Of a stretch of DNA of 64,000 nt, positions 25,405 through 34,311 are shown in pieces. The translations under genes and the position numbers were made by a program. A model generated the notes under the pieces. That model saw nothing but the letters and a program-made list of their open reading frames with translations. It was not told the origin of the DNA and did no database searches. Source of the stretch: Bog-473 sp963781955 (lineage in GTDB: Bacteria > Actinomycetota > Acidimicrobiia > Acidimicrobiales > RAAP-2); contig CAWAHU010000001.1 of the NCBI GenBank assembly GCA_963781955.1, forward strand, positions 1,426,001-1,490,000. Reading direction: 5' to 3'. Positions within the stretch are counted from its first letter, which is position 1, and each line of letters opens with the position of its first letter.

Positions 25405-26883
25405 ATGGAACGGAACTACGAACAGTCTGCGGACGGCAGAGGGGCCCCGAGGAGGACGCTCGAGGTCCACTTCAAGTTGTTTGGCACCGATGGGGTGTCG
25501 CTTCAATCCCAAGAGCTTTCGAAAGCGCTTGGCGCGAGAAGCTGGCGGGCCTTCTCGTGTGCCTCTGACGTTCCGCCACATGCTGATGGCTTGACGATGC
25601 CGGAACTTTCCTACCAGTCGCCCGATGCTGTGGCGCTGCGCAACAAGGTCTTCCCGACCTCCGAGAGTCATCCGCGGGCGTCGGACGGGGACAGCCTCGT
25701 CATGGAGATCATCGAACGTGCGGAGCGCATTCGGCGACAGGTTGAGGACTACGTGGATGCATGGGAGATCCCGCTGCTACATGTTCGCAACATCATGTCT
25801 CTGCCGTACAACCTTCCGGCCACTCTTGCCTTTTACAACCTCGCGACTGATCGGCCTGACATCGGCTTTCTCATGCAGCACCACGACATCTACTGGGAAG
25901 GTCCGAATGCCAAGAGTTTTGTGACGCCGTACCAGCAGATCAACGACATGATGGATCGCATCATGTGTCCGACGTTGCCCAATGCGCGCCATGTGCTGAT
26001 CAACCCTCTCGCTGCCGAAGCATTGCGTGCCAGGAAGGACATCGTTGGCACCATCGTTCCCGATGGCTTCGACTTTGATCGAGACGTACCGGTCATCAAC
26101 GAGCACGTCTTCCGCACCAAGCTCCAGGTGCTGGTGGGTGATCCCAGACCCGTCGACGCCGACGACCTGGTGGTGGCAATGCCGGCCAGAATCGCCATCA
26201 ACAAGGCGATCGAGCTGGCCATTCAGTTTGTGGCAGCACTGAATCTCGAGCGCACGGCTCTCGAGAGCGCGCCAGATGGCTTGGGGCTGAATCGACGGCG
26301 GTTCAGCCCTACCAGCAGCATCGTTCTGTTACTACCGCAGGGCGAGGATCTCGACGACAATCGGCCCTACTTCGAAAGACTGCTGTCGTACGCTCAGCAG
26401 CTAGGAATAAAGCTCGCCTACGGCGGCAATATCGTCGTCCCTGACCGACGACTCCAGCATGACGACCCCGACCATTATCCCTTCTATGGCACCTATCGAA
26501 CCATCGACCTTGTCTGCTATCCGCCCGAGCACGAAGGATTCGGCAACCAGGCGATCGAGACGGTCTGGGCGAGACGACCCCTGGTCGTCCTCGAATACCC
26601 GGTGTTCAAACGATTCGTCCGCGACCATGTGCCGCACTACATCTCGCTGGGGGACACAGAACAGCTTGAGCGGCTGGAGGAGTTTGGAGGACTGCATCAA
26701 CTTCGCCACGACATCCTGGGCGCAGCGGTAGAGCGTGCCATCACGGTGCTCACGGATCATGACCTCGAGAGGCGGTGGACAGACGATAATTTCGCCGCGC
26801 TCCGCGCGTTCTGTGGGATGGACACGGTTGCCGCCGAGTACATCCGGCTGTACACCGAGCTCATGGGAGACATCAGACCTTGA
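25405..26883 (+). CDS. GT-B fold glycosyltransferase
   Basis: 492 aa from an ATG with GAGG 5 nt upstream; a TTG at 25381 with GGAG upstream is an alternative. The N-terminal half has FKLFGTDGVSLQSQELSKAL, a typical start of GT4-like enzymes where the loop binds the acceptor, and IGFLMQHHDIYWEGPNAK. The C-terminal donor-binding half contains the E-x7-E type motif CYPPEHEGFGNQAIETVWA followed by RRPLVVLEYPVFK. It would transfer a sugar from a nucleotide-sugar, probably with retention. Acceptor unknown; close relatives occur beside compatible-solute or glycolipid genes, but none is adjacent here. Confidence 0.85.
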   Translation: MERNYEQSADGRGAPRRTLEVHFKLFGTDGVSLQSQELSKALGARSWRAFSCASDVPPHADGLTMPELSYQSPDAVALRNKVFPTSESHPRASDGDSLVMEIIERAERIRRQVEDYVDAWEIPLLHVRNIMSLPYNLPATLAFYNLATDRPDIGFLMQHHDIYWEGPNAKSFVTPYQQINDMMDRIMCPTLPNARHVLINPLAAEALRARKDIVGTIVPDGFDFDRDVPVINEHVFRTKLQVLVGDPRPVDADDLVVAMPARIAINKAIELAIQFVAALNLERTALESAPDGLGLNRRRFSPTSSIVLLLPQGEDLDDNRPYFERLLSYAQQLGIKLAYGGNIVVPDRRLQHDDPDHYPFYGTYRTIDLVCYPPEHEGFGNQAIETVWARRPLVVLEYPVFKRFVRDHVPHYISLGDTEQLERLEEFGGLHQLRHDILGAAVERAITVLTDHDLERRWTDDNFAALRAFCGMDTVAAEYIRLYTELMGDIRP

Positions 26884-27253
26884 CGATCCACCGCACCATG
26901 GCCCCGACGACGCGACGACCGTTGCGGTGACCCCAACGGCGCAGTTTCCCGGTGGCGTGGTCGTCCTGGGCCTGCTTCGCGTGCGCCGAAGTGCCTCACC
27001 GTCCTGGCGTAGGGGGGCACTCTGTGCTGACCTACGGGTTCCGTTCGTGGGTGTGTCCAACCACCTCGGGGACTGACCGGCTTGCGACAGTTCGGGGTTG
27101 AGCCGCGCCACCTTCCCGGCAGCGAGGAACGGGAGCAGGGTTAGAGCAACGGAAGCCACTCCCACCAGCTCCCCGAGAGGGGTGCACTGGTGAGCGAGGA
27201 ACGATGGTCGCCGCAGGTCCTCGACAACTTTCCGCCTGATCCCCGAGGAAGAC
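26884..27253. other. Intergenic region between convergent genes
   Basis: About 370 bp. Short hairpin s9 (26981-27020) is the only recognisable feature and could act as a transcript end for both convergent genes. Confidence 0.4.
26981..27020 (+). repeat. Short hairpin repeat s9
   Basis: GTGCGCCGAAGTGCCTCACC, then CCTGGCGTAGGGGGGCAC. Arms GTGCC/GGCAC. Confidence 0.65.
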
Positions 27254-29157
27254 CTACGAGGCCGACTGCACCGCTCCGGCGTTGCAGGGTTTGCTCACCG
27301 GACTGGACACGCCCCGCTGGTCGGTAGTCGGGCATAGCGTCACTGCGTTGCTTTTGAGCGTGATGGCCGTGTTGAGCGGGACGATCCCGATCGCCGGGTT
27401 GGAGGCGAGCGGACGCATCGTCCTCGTCGGCCCGCCTCTTCGGGCCAGGGGACCCAGGCGGTTTGCCCCGTGGCTCACGTCGGCGGCCCCGGCGTTGAGG
27501 CAGGTCGCGTTGGTCCCGACGTTGAAGCCCACGTCGCTCCACTTGGTCTGGCTGCTCGACTGGTAGCACGAGCCGTTGAAGATGTCCGCGCCCACGAACA
27601 AGGTGCCGCCGTTGGCCACGGTGCCGCCGGAATGCTTGGCGGCGTTGCCCGAGAAGGTGGAGGCCGACACGACTGCGGTGCCCGTCCCGCCGTTGTCGGC
27701 GTTGTCGATGGCCCCGCCGTTGCCGTTGATGAGGCTCGAGTCCACACCGGCCACGTGCTTGTTGCCGGCGGCCGAGTTGCCCCAGAACGTGGAGGCCGAC
27801 ACGGTGGCGTTGCCGGGGTTCCCATCGGCGATGTCAATGGCCCCACCGTTGCCCGCGGCATGATTGGCCGCGAAGGTCGATGCCGAGACGGCGAGGGAGC
27901 CAGTGGCGGTGGTCCCGGTGGCGATGGCACCGCCGTAGGGAGCGCTGTTAGCCGAGAATGTCGCCCCTGACACGGTGGCCGAGCCCGCCCCCTCGTTGAT
28001 GGCGCCGCCGTAGTGGGCCGCGTTCCGGACGAACGTCGATCCCGACACGTTGAGCACGGCCTTCGAAGCGCCCGTCTCAGCGTTGTCGATGGCGCCCCCG
28101 CCGCCCCGGCCCTGGGTTCGGGTCTTGACGGCGTTGCCGACGAACGTGGAATCGGACACGGTCAAGGTGGCGTAGCCGTCGACGCCATTCTCAATGGCGC
28201 CACCGAAGCCATCGGTCGAGATAGTGGCGTTGTCGGAGAAGGTCGAGTTTGACACTGTCGCGCTTCCGGTGGTGCCCATTCCGTTGGCGATCGCGCCTCC
28301 CCAACCGGCCGAGTTGTGCGAGAACTTGGACCCCGAGACAGTGAGTGTGTAGCCAGGAACGGGGAGTCCGCCTCCGTTGTCGATGGCGCCACCATTACCT
28401 TCGACGCCGGTGGCGTTGCCGACGAACGCCGAGTTCGTGACGGTGAGGGTGCCGCCCAAGGGGCTGTCGATGCCGCCCCCAGCGAGGTAGGCGCGGTCGT
28501 GCGAGAAGGTGGTGGCCGAGACCGCGACGGTGACTCCGGTAGGGACCACGATGGCGCCGCCATTGCCGCCCGTGCTGCCGAGCAGAGCGCTGTTCGCGTC
28601 CTCGACGGTGAGGCCTTGGATCTGGGCGAACACGTTCAGAGCCGGGGTGCCCGCCCCAGCGGGTGGACCGTACACGCCGATCGTGCGGGGGGGGTCCCGA
28701 CGGTGAGCACCGGCCCGTTGCAGGCGGCGGTGCCGCACCCCTTGGCCTTGCCATTGTTGCCGTCGAGGATCGGGTGGGCCACGCCCGAGGCGGGCTCGAT
28801 GGTCAGCGGGGTCGACGACGACGTTCCCGCGGGGTTCACCCCCCAGTTGCCGACGTAGTGCCCGGCCTTGCCCGGCGTGGCCAACGCCACCGTGTCACCG
28901 TCTTTCGCCAAGGAGAGCGCCTGGGCCAGCGTGCACTGCTGGGAGGCGGTGGTGCTCTGCGGGCAGGTCGTCGGTGAGGTGGTACTCCCCTTGGCGTAGG
29001 CGTACCAGGTGGTGCCTGCCGCCCCGGCCGGGTGCGTCCCGGCCTGAAGGCCGAGCACGAGGAGGCCGGTCAGCGTGCACGTCGCCGCACAGAGGGACCC
29101 CCCGCGCATGGCACCCCTGAAGCCGATCCCCTTCGATGGTCCACTGGGTGCGTGCAT
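27254..29157 (-). pseudogene. Secreted right-handed beta-helix protein, apparent frameshift
   Basis: Two overlapping frames make one protein of about 630 aa. The first (29157 to about 28690; GAGGGAG before its ATG) has a signal peptide (LTGLLVLGLQAGTHPAGA) and a pectate-lyase-like lead (TLAQALSLAKDGDTV, PILDGNNGKAKG). The second continues with about ten repeats of 'GNGGAI-N/D...TVS.S.F..N.A', the beta-helix pattern of polymorphic membrane proteins and adhesin-like parallel helices. The break lies at a run of eight G on the + strand (28687-28694); one more base would restore the frame. It may be slippage-controlled, decayed or an assembly error. Probable cell-surface protein. Confidence 0.8.
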
Positions 29158-29816
29158 GGCGTCTCCCTCAGGCCGGAGGCTGCAACCCTCATTGGTTCTT
29201 ATCGTTCACCTCAGGGTCTGTGGCAACAGAGGCGAACGTCCCAGATCGGGGGCGGGTACATCCCCGGTGGGGTGATCAGTCAACGGTTCGATCGAACAGT
29301 TCCATCGGGCTCCGTTGGGCTGTCCCAGTTGTGTCGACAGCGGATACCTAGGCAGCTGCAATGTCGAAGCCGAACGGCAGCTCCAACGTCGGTACCATTC
29401 TCGACGGGCTGTCTCTGCACCGGGACTGGGTCAGAGCCATGGACACTCTGGACCGGGTGGGGTAGAGGACTCTGTCGCTCGGGCTGAAGTCCTCCCAGGT
29501 ACCGGCATTGCCTCGTTTCGGGAAAGGTGAAGCTGGTTCGGCGTTCGAGTCCGCGTGCCCCCACGGTCAATCTCGGCGAGAGGGGGCCCAGAGCAACAGG
29601 CGGCCCAGAAGCGCCGCCTGGGAACGGACGGAGGAGGAGCCCGGGGCGGCCGGCGCCCACCGGGAAACGCAGGGGACACCCCGTCTGGCACAGGGGCACG
29701 GCTGCCCGAGTGGACCTTCGGCCCTCCCGCTCGGGCCCGATTGTGGCCAGATTGGAGGTAAGGGCCAATCAGGCCAGGCTGGCGTCTCGTAAACCGAGTC
29801 GCAAGGAGGCATTCGC
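29158..29816. other. Intergenic region with one long repeat copy
   Basis: About 660 bp. Contains long repeat copy 4 (29328-29511). A tRNA-like 3' sequence around 29528-29560 was examined and not accepted. No gene is supported. Confidence 0.4.
29328..29511 (+). repeat. Long dispersed repeat, copy 4
   Basis: Contains CGGATACCTAGGCAGCTGCA, ATGTCGAAGCCGAACGGCAG and CCATTCTCGACGGGCTGTCT. The 3' end (CAGGTACCGGCATTGCC) is diverged and lacks the GGGGCAC arm. Confidence 0.75.
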
Positions 29817-30236
29817 GTGCAAGCTGCTGTCGGAGACAAAATCGTCGTCAGGGGCCACCACACCGGACAGCCCGACCGCGCGGGCGTCATCCTCGCTGTT
29901 GAGGGTGAGAACGGAGCCCCTCCCTACCGGGTGCGGTGGAGCGATGATGAACACGAAGGATTCTTCTTCCCAGGATCCGATGCCATCGTCGAGCACCACC
30001 CAGCCGAGGGGTCATCGTCGCCAGCCAAAGAAGGACGAATGACTGGACTTGATGGGCGTCACCGCAATGAGGATGGACGGATTGAGAAGAAGCGTGGCGA
30101 TACCAAGATCGGAAATCTCAAGAGTCAGTACCCAGAGCTGAAGGACTTCCCCGACGATGCCACCCTTGGGGAACTCCGCGAGAAGTACCACGTAGACAGC
30201 CTCGACGCGCTACTCCGGGAGCTTCGCGCTAAGTAG
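29817..30236 (+). CDS. DUF1918 protein with a charged C-terminal module
   Basis: 139 aa from a GTG with AAGGAGG 8 nt upstream. The first 60 residues (AVGDKIVVRGHHTGQPDRAG, PPYRVRWSDDEHEGFFFPG) are DUF1918, a small SH3-like beta domain of actinobacteria. After a linker, residues 75-139 form a second unit beginning TGLDGRHRNEDGRIEKKRGD and ending VDSLDALLRELRAK, similar in layout to short actinobacterial proteins where R-x-E/D-D-G-R-I precedes a small helical region. Function of both parts is unknown. The last 73 bp before 30178, and 111 bp after the stop, are duplicated at 43154-43337. Confidence 0.85.
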   Translation: MQAAVGDKIVVRGHHTGQPDRAGVILAVEGENGAPPYRVRWSDDEHEGFFFPGSDAIVEHHPAEGSSSPAKEGRMTGLDGRHRNEDGRIEKKRGDTKIGNLKSQYPELKDFPDDATLGELREKYHVDSLDALLRELRAK

Positions 30237-30360
30237 CTGCGATGCAAAGACGAATCGGCGCTACAAGCGGCATCGACGAGCTCGGGACCGGCCAGCAAGA
30301 CGAAGGTATTGGCTTTCGCTAGTCGTCGGCTGTGCCGACGTGCCGAAGTGTCCGACCTTC
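30106..30360 (+). repeat. Segmental duplication, copy A (intact)
   Basis: 30106-30178 and 30250-30360 match 43154-43226 and 43227-43337 almost base for base; the 71 bp between the two blocks (end and stop codon of the DUF1918 gene) are missing from the other copy. The duplicated segment ends in a short hairpin-repeat sequence (30340-30360). Confidence 0.85.
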
Positions 30361-30589
30361 CTTGTGGCCTCAAGCGGTCGTTGCAACACCAGCCTGATCG
30401 GCGGACGGTGATGTCGTCGATCAGGAGGTGTATGAATGGCACGGTTCGATCGGCCAACGAAATCCCGATGAGTGCCCAGAGCCTAGGACTTGGGAGCCCC
30501 CCCCGGGGGGCCGCGGCACCGACCCCTCGGCCTCCAGGGCCATCGCCTGAGATAATAGGTAACACGGAACGAACCCAAGGGGAGCTGAG
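30237..30589. other. Intergenic region
   Basis: About 350 bp. Holds the tail of the duplicated segment and a GC-only stem around 30498-30513 (six C pairing with six G) upstream of the cyclic-nucleotide-binding gene. No gene seen. Confidence 0.4.
30340..30360 (+). repeat. Short hairpin repeat, 5' half only
   Basis: Contains GTGCCGAAGTGTCCGACC at the end of duplicated segment A; the right arm is absent. Confidence 0.5.
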
Positions 30590-31057
30590 TTGCCCGAACA
30601 GATCGCTGAGCTCGTCTCCCATCATCCCCTCCTCGCCGGGTTGCCCGTGGACATCGGCAACCTCGTGGCTGGGTGCGCCCGGAACGTGGTCTTCGCCGCC
30701 GGCGAGCTCCTCATGTCCGAAGGCGAGGCGGCCAACACGCTCTACCTATTGCGTCGAGGGAACGTAACGATCGAACTCCACTCGGCCGGCCGCGGCGTCA
30801 TCGTCGTGGAGACCGTCGGACCGGGCAACCCCGTCGGCTTTTCCTGGCTCTTTCCCCCGTACCGTTGTCACTTCGACGTCCGCGCCATCGAGCCGGTGGG
30901 AGCCATCGCCGTCGACGCGGCCTGCCTGCGTGAGAAGGCAGAGGTCGACCCCGCGTTCGGCTATGAGCTCGTGAAGCGTGTTTCTGAGGTCATGCTTCAC
31001 CGACTCCAGGCCGCCCGGCTGCGGCTCCTCGATCTCTACGGCACCCGATCCCCCTGA
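30590..31057 (+). CDS. Stand-alone cyclic nucleotide-binding domain protein
   Basis: 155 aa from a TTG with GGGGAG upstream. It is a single CRP-like beta-roll: HHPLLAGLPVDIGNLVAGCA, FAAGELLMSEGEAANTLYLL, RRGNVTIELHSAGRGVIVVE and VGFSWLFPPYRCHFDVRAIE (phosphate-binding cassette), then a C helix. There is no DNA-binding domain, so it cannot act as a CRP-type activator alone; such proteins may be ligand sensors that bind partners. Whether it binds cAMP is uncertain, since the cassette Arg is present but the usual Glu is not obvious. Its last 12 codons and trailer recur inverted at 39719-39773. Confidence 0.85.
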   Translation: MPEQIAELVSHHPLLAGLPVDIGNLVAGCARNVVFAAGELLMSEGEAANTLYLLRRGNVTIELHSAGRGVIVVETVGPGNPVGFSWLFPPYRCHFDVRAIEPVGAIAVDAACLREKAEVDPAFGYELVKRVSEVMLHRLQAARLRLLDLYGTRSP

Positions 31058-31491
31058 CAGCGGCCGGACCCACTGGCAAGGAGTTCAGGCGATGCCGGGC
31101 GTCTCGGACCACGTTCTTTGGACCCGGCTGAAGCGTCAGATGGTTGCCCCGATGCCGGCATCGGCGTGGCCCTTCCCAAGTCGAACCCGAGCGAGGCGCG
31201 GACCTCTCGGAGCCGAAGGACGGAGATCCCGCCCTCGACGAGGAGAGATTGATCTCCGCCGTCGCCCCACGATCCGTCCGGGCGGGGAGCGCGATATTCA
31301 ATCCCTCCACTCGCGCTTGCACGTGGGCGCCGAGTGCCGAACTGCCCCACCGTCCCGGCGAAGTGGGGCAGTCTCACTTCGATCGAGGATCGTGCCAATG
31401 GTGGATTCGGGTGTGCGAAATCGAATGGCCCCCGATCGGTGGCGGAACGTCAGTTGAAGCCCGGTGGTAGGGGGGGCATCATTGGAGGCAG
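31058..31491. other. Intergenic region with one perfect hairpin repeat
   Basis: About 430 bp. Contains short repeat s10 (31334-31370), the most regular of its family. No gene seen. Confidence 0.5.
31334..31370 (+). repeat. Short hairpin repeat s10 (perfect 9-bp stem)
   Basis: GTGCCGAA leads into the arms CTGCCCCAC and GTGGGGCAG, fully paired around CGTCCCGGCGAA. Reference copy for the short family. Confidence 0.75.
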
Positions 31492-31824
31492 ATGGAGGCT
31501 CGCTACCACCACACCTGGAGGCCTCACAAGCCCGTCAACGCCAGCCCCGAGCAGAAGAACCTGGGCTGGAAGGTGGTCAACGCCGGCTCGGTGGCCGTGG
31601 CCGCCATCGTGACCCAGCGCTTGCTCACCATGGCCTGGCGCCTAGTGCGCCACGAGCCCCCTCCTAGCGGACCGGCGGACCGCAGAGTTACCTGGGGCGC
31701 CGCCCTCATCTGGGCCACCTCCATGGCCGTGGGCATCGCCGTCTCCCGAGTCGTGGCCGTGCGCCTGTCCGGCAAGGTCTGGGAGGCCGCCGTGCACGAG
31801 CCGCCCCCAGAAGCGCCCTCCTAG
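31492..31824 (+). CDS. DUF4235 membrane protein
   Basis: 110 aa with GGAGGCAG just before the ATG. The pattern LGWKVVNAGSVAVAAIVTQR, LTMAWRLVRHEPP and WGAALIWATSMAVGIAVSRV is that of DUF4235, a two-helix inner membrane protein of actinobacteria. The N-terminus carries an extra His/Pro-rich 25 residues. Role unknown; relatives are often near stress or envelope genes. It stands alone here, followed by a long repeat copy. Confidence 0.9.
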   Translation: MEARYHHTWRPHKPVNASPEQKNLGWKVVNAGSVAVAAIVTQRLLTMAWRLVRHEPPPSGPADRRVTWGAALIWATSMAVGIAVSRVVAVRLSGKVWEAAVHEPPPEAPS

Positions 31825-31880
31825 ACCCCAGGGCCTCTGTGAGCCCGCCGTCTCATTTGGACCTTCACCCCTATCCCCAA

Positions 31881-32067
31881 CGTGCCGCCTACGCGGCTGC
31901 CATCTCGAAGCTGAATGGGAGCCTCAGACGTCGGTCCCTTCTCGACGGGGCGTTTCTGCTGCAGGACTGGACCAGAGCCATAGATGGTTCGGCCCGGGTG
32001 GGGAAGGGTCTCGAGACTCTTGCTGAAATCCGTCCCGGTGCCCGCCTAACCGGGTGTTCGGGGGCAC
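31881..32067 (+). repeat. Long dispersed repeat, copy 5 (full length)
   Basis: 187 bp from GTGCCGCCTACGCGG through CATCTCGAAGCTGAATGGGA and CGTCGGTCCCTTCTCGACGG to GTGCCCGCCTAACCGG and the final GGGGGCAC. The 3' end folds as GTGCCC/GGGCAC. Confidence 0.8.
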
Positions 32068-32105
32068 GCTATGCCTTGCCCGAGATCGGCACACCCGAAG
32101 CGGTG

Positions 32106-32521
32106 CTAGGCGTCGCCGGTCGTAGTCGACCCAAGGCCAGGCGGGGCGTAGTGGGGGGTCTGCCAGAACACCTCGACAAGAGACACGAGGCCCTCGTCGT
32201 CCATTACGAAGGCCAGCGTTTCTTCAAACTGCGAGAGCCCCCTCGGGCGGGGTGGGCTGTAACACGGGCGAACCCTGACAGCCCGTCGGGCGCATAGGCG
32301 ATCCGGTGAATGTCCCAAGTGGCGCCTGGAAGATCGTTCCGCGAGCCCGATGCAATCGACTCGGCCATCATCGCAACCACACGGTCTCGACCTACCAAGC
32401 GATCACCCCACGGCCCGATCCGTTCCACATCTGGGGAGAGCAACGCGCCGTACCCGTTCCAATCGCCAGCGATCAGGCACTCAAACAATCGCTCGATTAC
32501 CCCACAGGAGCTCTCGATCAT
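32106..32521 (-). pseudogene. SnoaL-like (NTF2-fold) protein with a frameshift
   Basis: From the ATG at 32521 the frame reads VIERLFECLIAGDWNGYG, VERIGPWGDRLVGRDRV and TWDIHRIAYAPDGLSGFARV, then goes out of frame at a run of five C on the + strand (32238-32242). The neighbouring frame completes the domain: LSQFEETLAFVMDDEGLVSL and VEVFWQTPHYAPPG. Together they give about 138 aa, normal for the family. One extra base would restore it. The N-terminal third is repeated as a fragment at 6963-7154. SnoaL-like proteins bind or isomerise small hydrophobic ligands; the substrate is unknown. Confidence 0.8.
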
Positions 32522-32776
32522 CGGCGGCCTTCCACTCGTGGGCCAGCAAGGCCACCTTAGCCAGGTAGGTCAATTCTCGGCAGACCATTGGCGAACGCCA
32601 GATCACTCGACTTGATGTGTCCCCCTGAGTCCCAGCTTCAGACTTCCGGCTGGCGAGCACCCCGCCCCGGCGGTATGTCGCACCCTTTCTAAGCCGCTCC
32701 GTATCGGGCCACAGCACTTTGCGAACGTCCCACCCGGATCTATGGTGGGGGCATCTCGAATGGGAAGGAGGCTGCG

Positions 32777-33376
32777 ATGCACACCCGTGTCGTGACCTTT
32801 ACCGGCGTCAAGGACTTCGAGGGTGGGATCGCCTTGGTGCGCGACGAGGTGTTGCCCGTGCTCAACGAACAGAAGGGCTATCGGGGCACCACTGTCAGCG
32901 CGGACCGATCCGGCGGTGTCCTTGGAGTCCTGTCCTTGTGGGACACGGCGGCGAATCGAGAGGCGAGTTTCGGCGCGTTGGGGAAGGCCCGCCAGCGAGG
33001 GGTCGAAGTCACAGGCGCCAAGATGACGATCGAATCTTTCGAGGAGCTCGTCGCCGACATGGACGACGTACCCGCGGTCGGTTCAGCCCTCATGGTCACC
33101 CGGATCACAATGGATCCAACCAAGATCGACGCGAACCTCGAGTTCTTCAAGAGTGAGGTGCTGCCGCGCATCAAGGCCAACGATGGCTTCCAGGCCCTCC
33201 GGAACATGATCAACCGTGAGACCGGCGAAGGCATCGTGGGATCGGTGTGGCGGGACCAAGCGGCGATGAAAGCCGCCGCTGCGGGGGCCCTCGCTCGCCG
33301 TGAGGATGCGACCGCACGAGGTGTCGCCTTCGGTGGCGACAGCTACCGCGAGCTCCTCCTTGTAGAGATGCGCTAG
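32777..33376 (+). CDS. Double ABM-like alpha/beta-barrel protein
   Basis: 199 aa with GGAGG 6 nt before the ATG. Two ferredoxin-like units are joined in one chain: residues 1-90 (TRVVTFTGVKDFEGGIALVR, GYRGTTVSADRSGGVLGVLS) and 100-199 (MVTRITMDPTKIDANLEFFK, GFQALRNMINRETGEGIVGS). A fused pair would form by itself the barrel that single-unit relatives make as dimers. ABM proteins include antibiotic monooxygenases, but no catalytic residues are evident. It stands alone. Confidence 0.8.
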   Translation: MHTRVVTFTGVKDFEGGIALVRDEVLPVLNEQKGYRGTTVSADRSGGVLGVLSLWDTAANREASFGALGKARQRGVEVTGAKMTIESFEELVADMDDVPAVGSALMVTRITMDPTKIDANLEFFKSEVLPRIKANDGFQALRNMINRETGEGIVGSVWRDQAAMKAAAAGALARREDATARGVAFGGDSYRELLLVEMR

Positions 33377-33541
33377 CAGCGGAATTTCACATCGACTGCA
33401 CGGTCGGCAAGCGGATTGGGATTGTTCCGGACCGTCATTGCAGGCGGATCGCCGCCATGAATTCGCTGCCCCGGCGACTCGCATAACGCGCCCCTACCGG
33501 CCATTATGCGGGCGTTCGTGAGAGCAAGCGCGAGCTGTCGC

Positions 33542-33958
33542 TCAGAGCATATTGCCTGGGTTGATGATGTTGCCGATCGTAATGATCAGTGACAGCACCA
33601 GGAGCAGAATCGACACGACGAGTGCGACGCGCCCCGATCGACTTCCGGCCATCGCAGCACGTCTGGCACGAACGAACGCAACTGCCGGGGCGACGAGCCA
33701 CACGAGACCGCTGATCCCGAGGATCACCACCCTTTGCGTCAGCGAAGCGTGCTGCCCGTTTGCAGGCTCGATAATCACACCCATCGGCGCGGCGACGATG
33801 TACATAACAATGAAGCCTGTGAGAAGCCCTACCGGCCAGAGCGCCAAGGCAATCCACGCCCTGCGCGCCCACGAGCGGGCGTCACCACTCATTTGGGTTG
33901 GCATGGTCTCGGTCACGGCCTCAGCTTCGGCTTCGACCGACGGAGCGGCAAGGGCCAA
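33542..33958 (-). CDS. Small three-helix membrane protein
   Basis: 138 aa. An acidic N-terminus of about 30 residues precedes three hydrophobic segments: WIALALWPVGLLTGFIVMYI, RVVILGISGLVWLVAPAVAF and VALVVSILLLVLSLIITIG. RARRAAMAGSRSG lies on a positively charged cytoplasmic loop. The pattern recalls DUF4190-like proteins, but I cannot assign a family. It stands alone; no regulatory signal is seen. Confidence 0.7.
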   Translation of the reverse strand: MALAAPSVEAEAEAVTETMPTQMSGDARSWARRAWIALALWPVGLLTGFIVMYIVAAPMGVIIEPANGQHASLTQRVVILGISGLVWLVAPAVAFVRARRAAMAGSRSGRVALVVSILLLVLSLIITIGNIINPGNML

Positions 33959-34311
33959 TAGTCCCGACCTCGACGCTGTGTGCTGACGCTATATCTGCCG
34001 TTCGGTAGGTGTCGAAGCAGCACGAACCCGATCAGAACGAGCGTCACATAACCCGCAGCTCAGGCAGCTTCTTGACCATCCCCGATGCGCCGCACAGTGG
34101 CACCTACGCCGCTGCCATTTCGAAGCTGAATGGCAGCCTCAGACGTCGGTCCCATTCTCGACGGGGCGCTTCTACGTCCTCAAGTGCGACTGCCTTCCGA
34201 AATGGGTCGACTGAGGGACGACGAGCTGGACCGGCACCGTGTCTTGCCAAAGACCGCACACCACCGCCCTGAGGGCGCTTGGCGTCGCCGTTCAGGCCCC
34301 CGCGAGGGCTG
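33959..34311. other. Intergenic region with a partial long repeat
   Basis: About 350 bp. Contains long repeat copy 6 (34096-34176). An open frame across it (34009-34272) is only the repeat read in one frame. Confidence 0.5.
34096..34176 (+). repeat. Long dispersed repeat, copy 6 (5' half)
   Basis: Contains GGCACCTACGCCGCTGCCAT, CGAAGCTGAATGGCAGCCTC and CGTCGGTCCCATTCTCGACG; sequence diverges after TTCTACG. The 3' hairpin is missing. Confidence 0.75.

Noticed and set aside
29520..29565. tRNA 3'-end-like sequence (GGCGTTCGAGTCCGC, then CCCCCAC)
   Set aside because: The T-stem pairs poorly (about three of five), and no acceptor 5' strand, D arm or anticodon arm precedes it. At most a relic of a tRNA end at an old integration point.
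30498..30513. C/G-only stem as a regulatory RNA upstream of the cyclic-nucleotide-binding gene
   Set aside because: Could equally be a low-complexity tract; no conserved loop or attenuator partner is visible.
34009..34272. Coding frame containing 'AAISKLNGSLRRRS'
   Set aside because: This peptide is simply the long repeat read in one frame; it appears after different unrelated sequences and in copies broken by stops.
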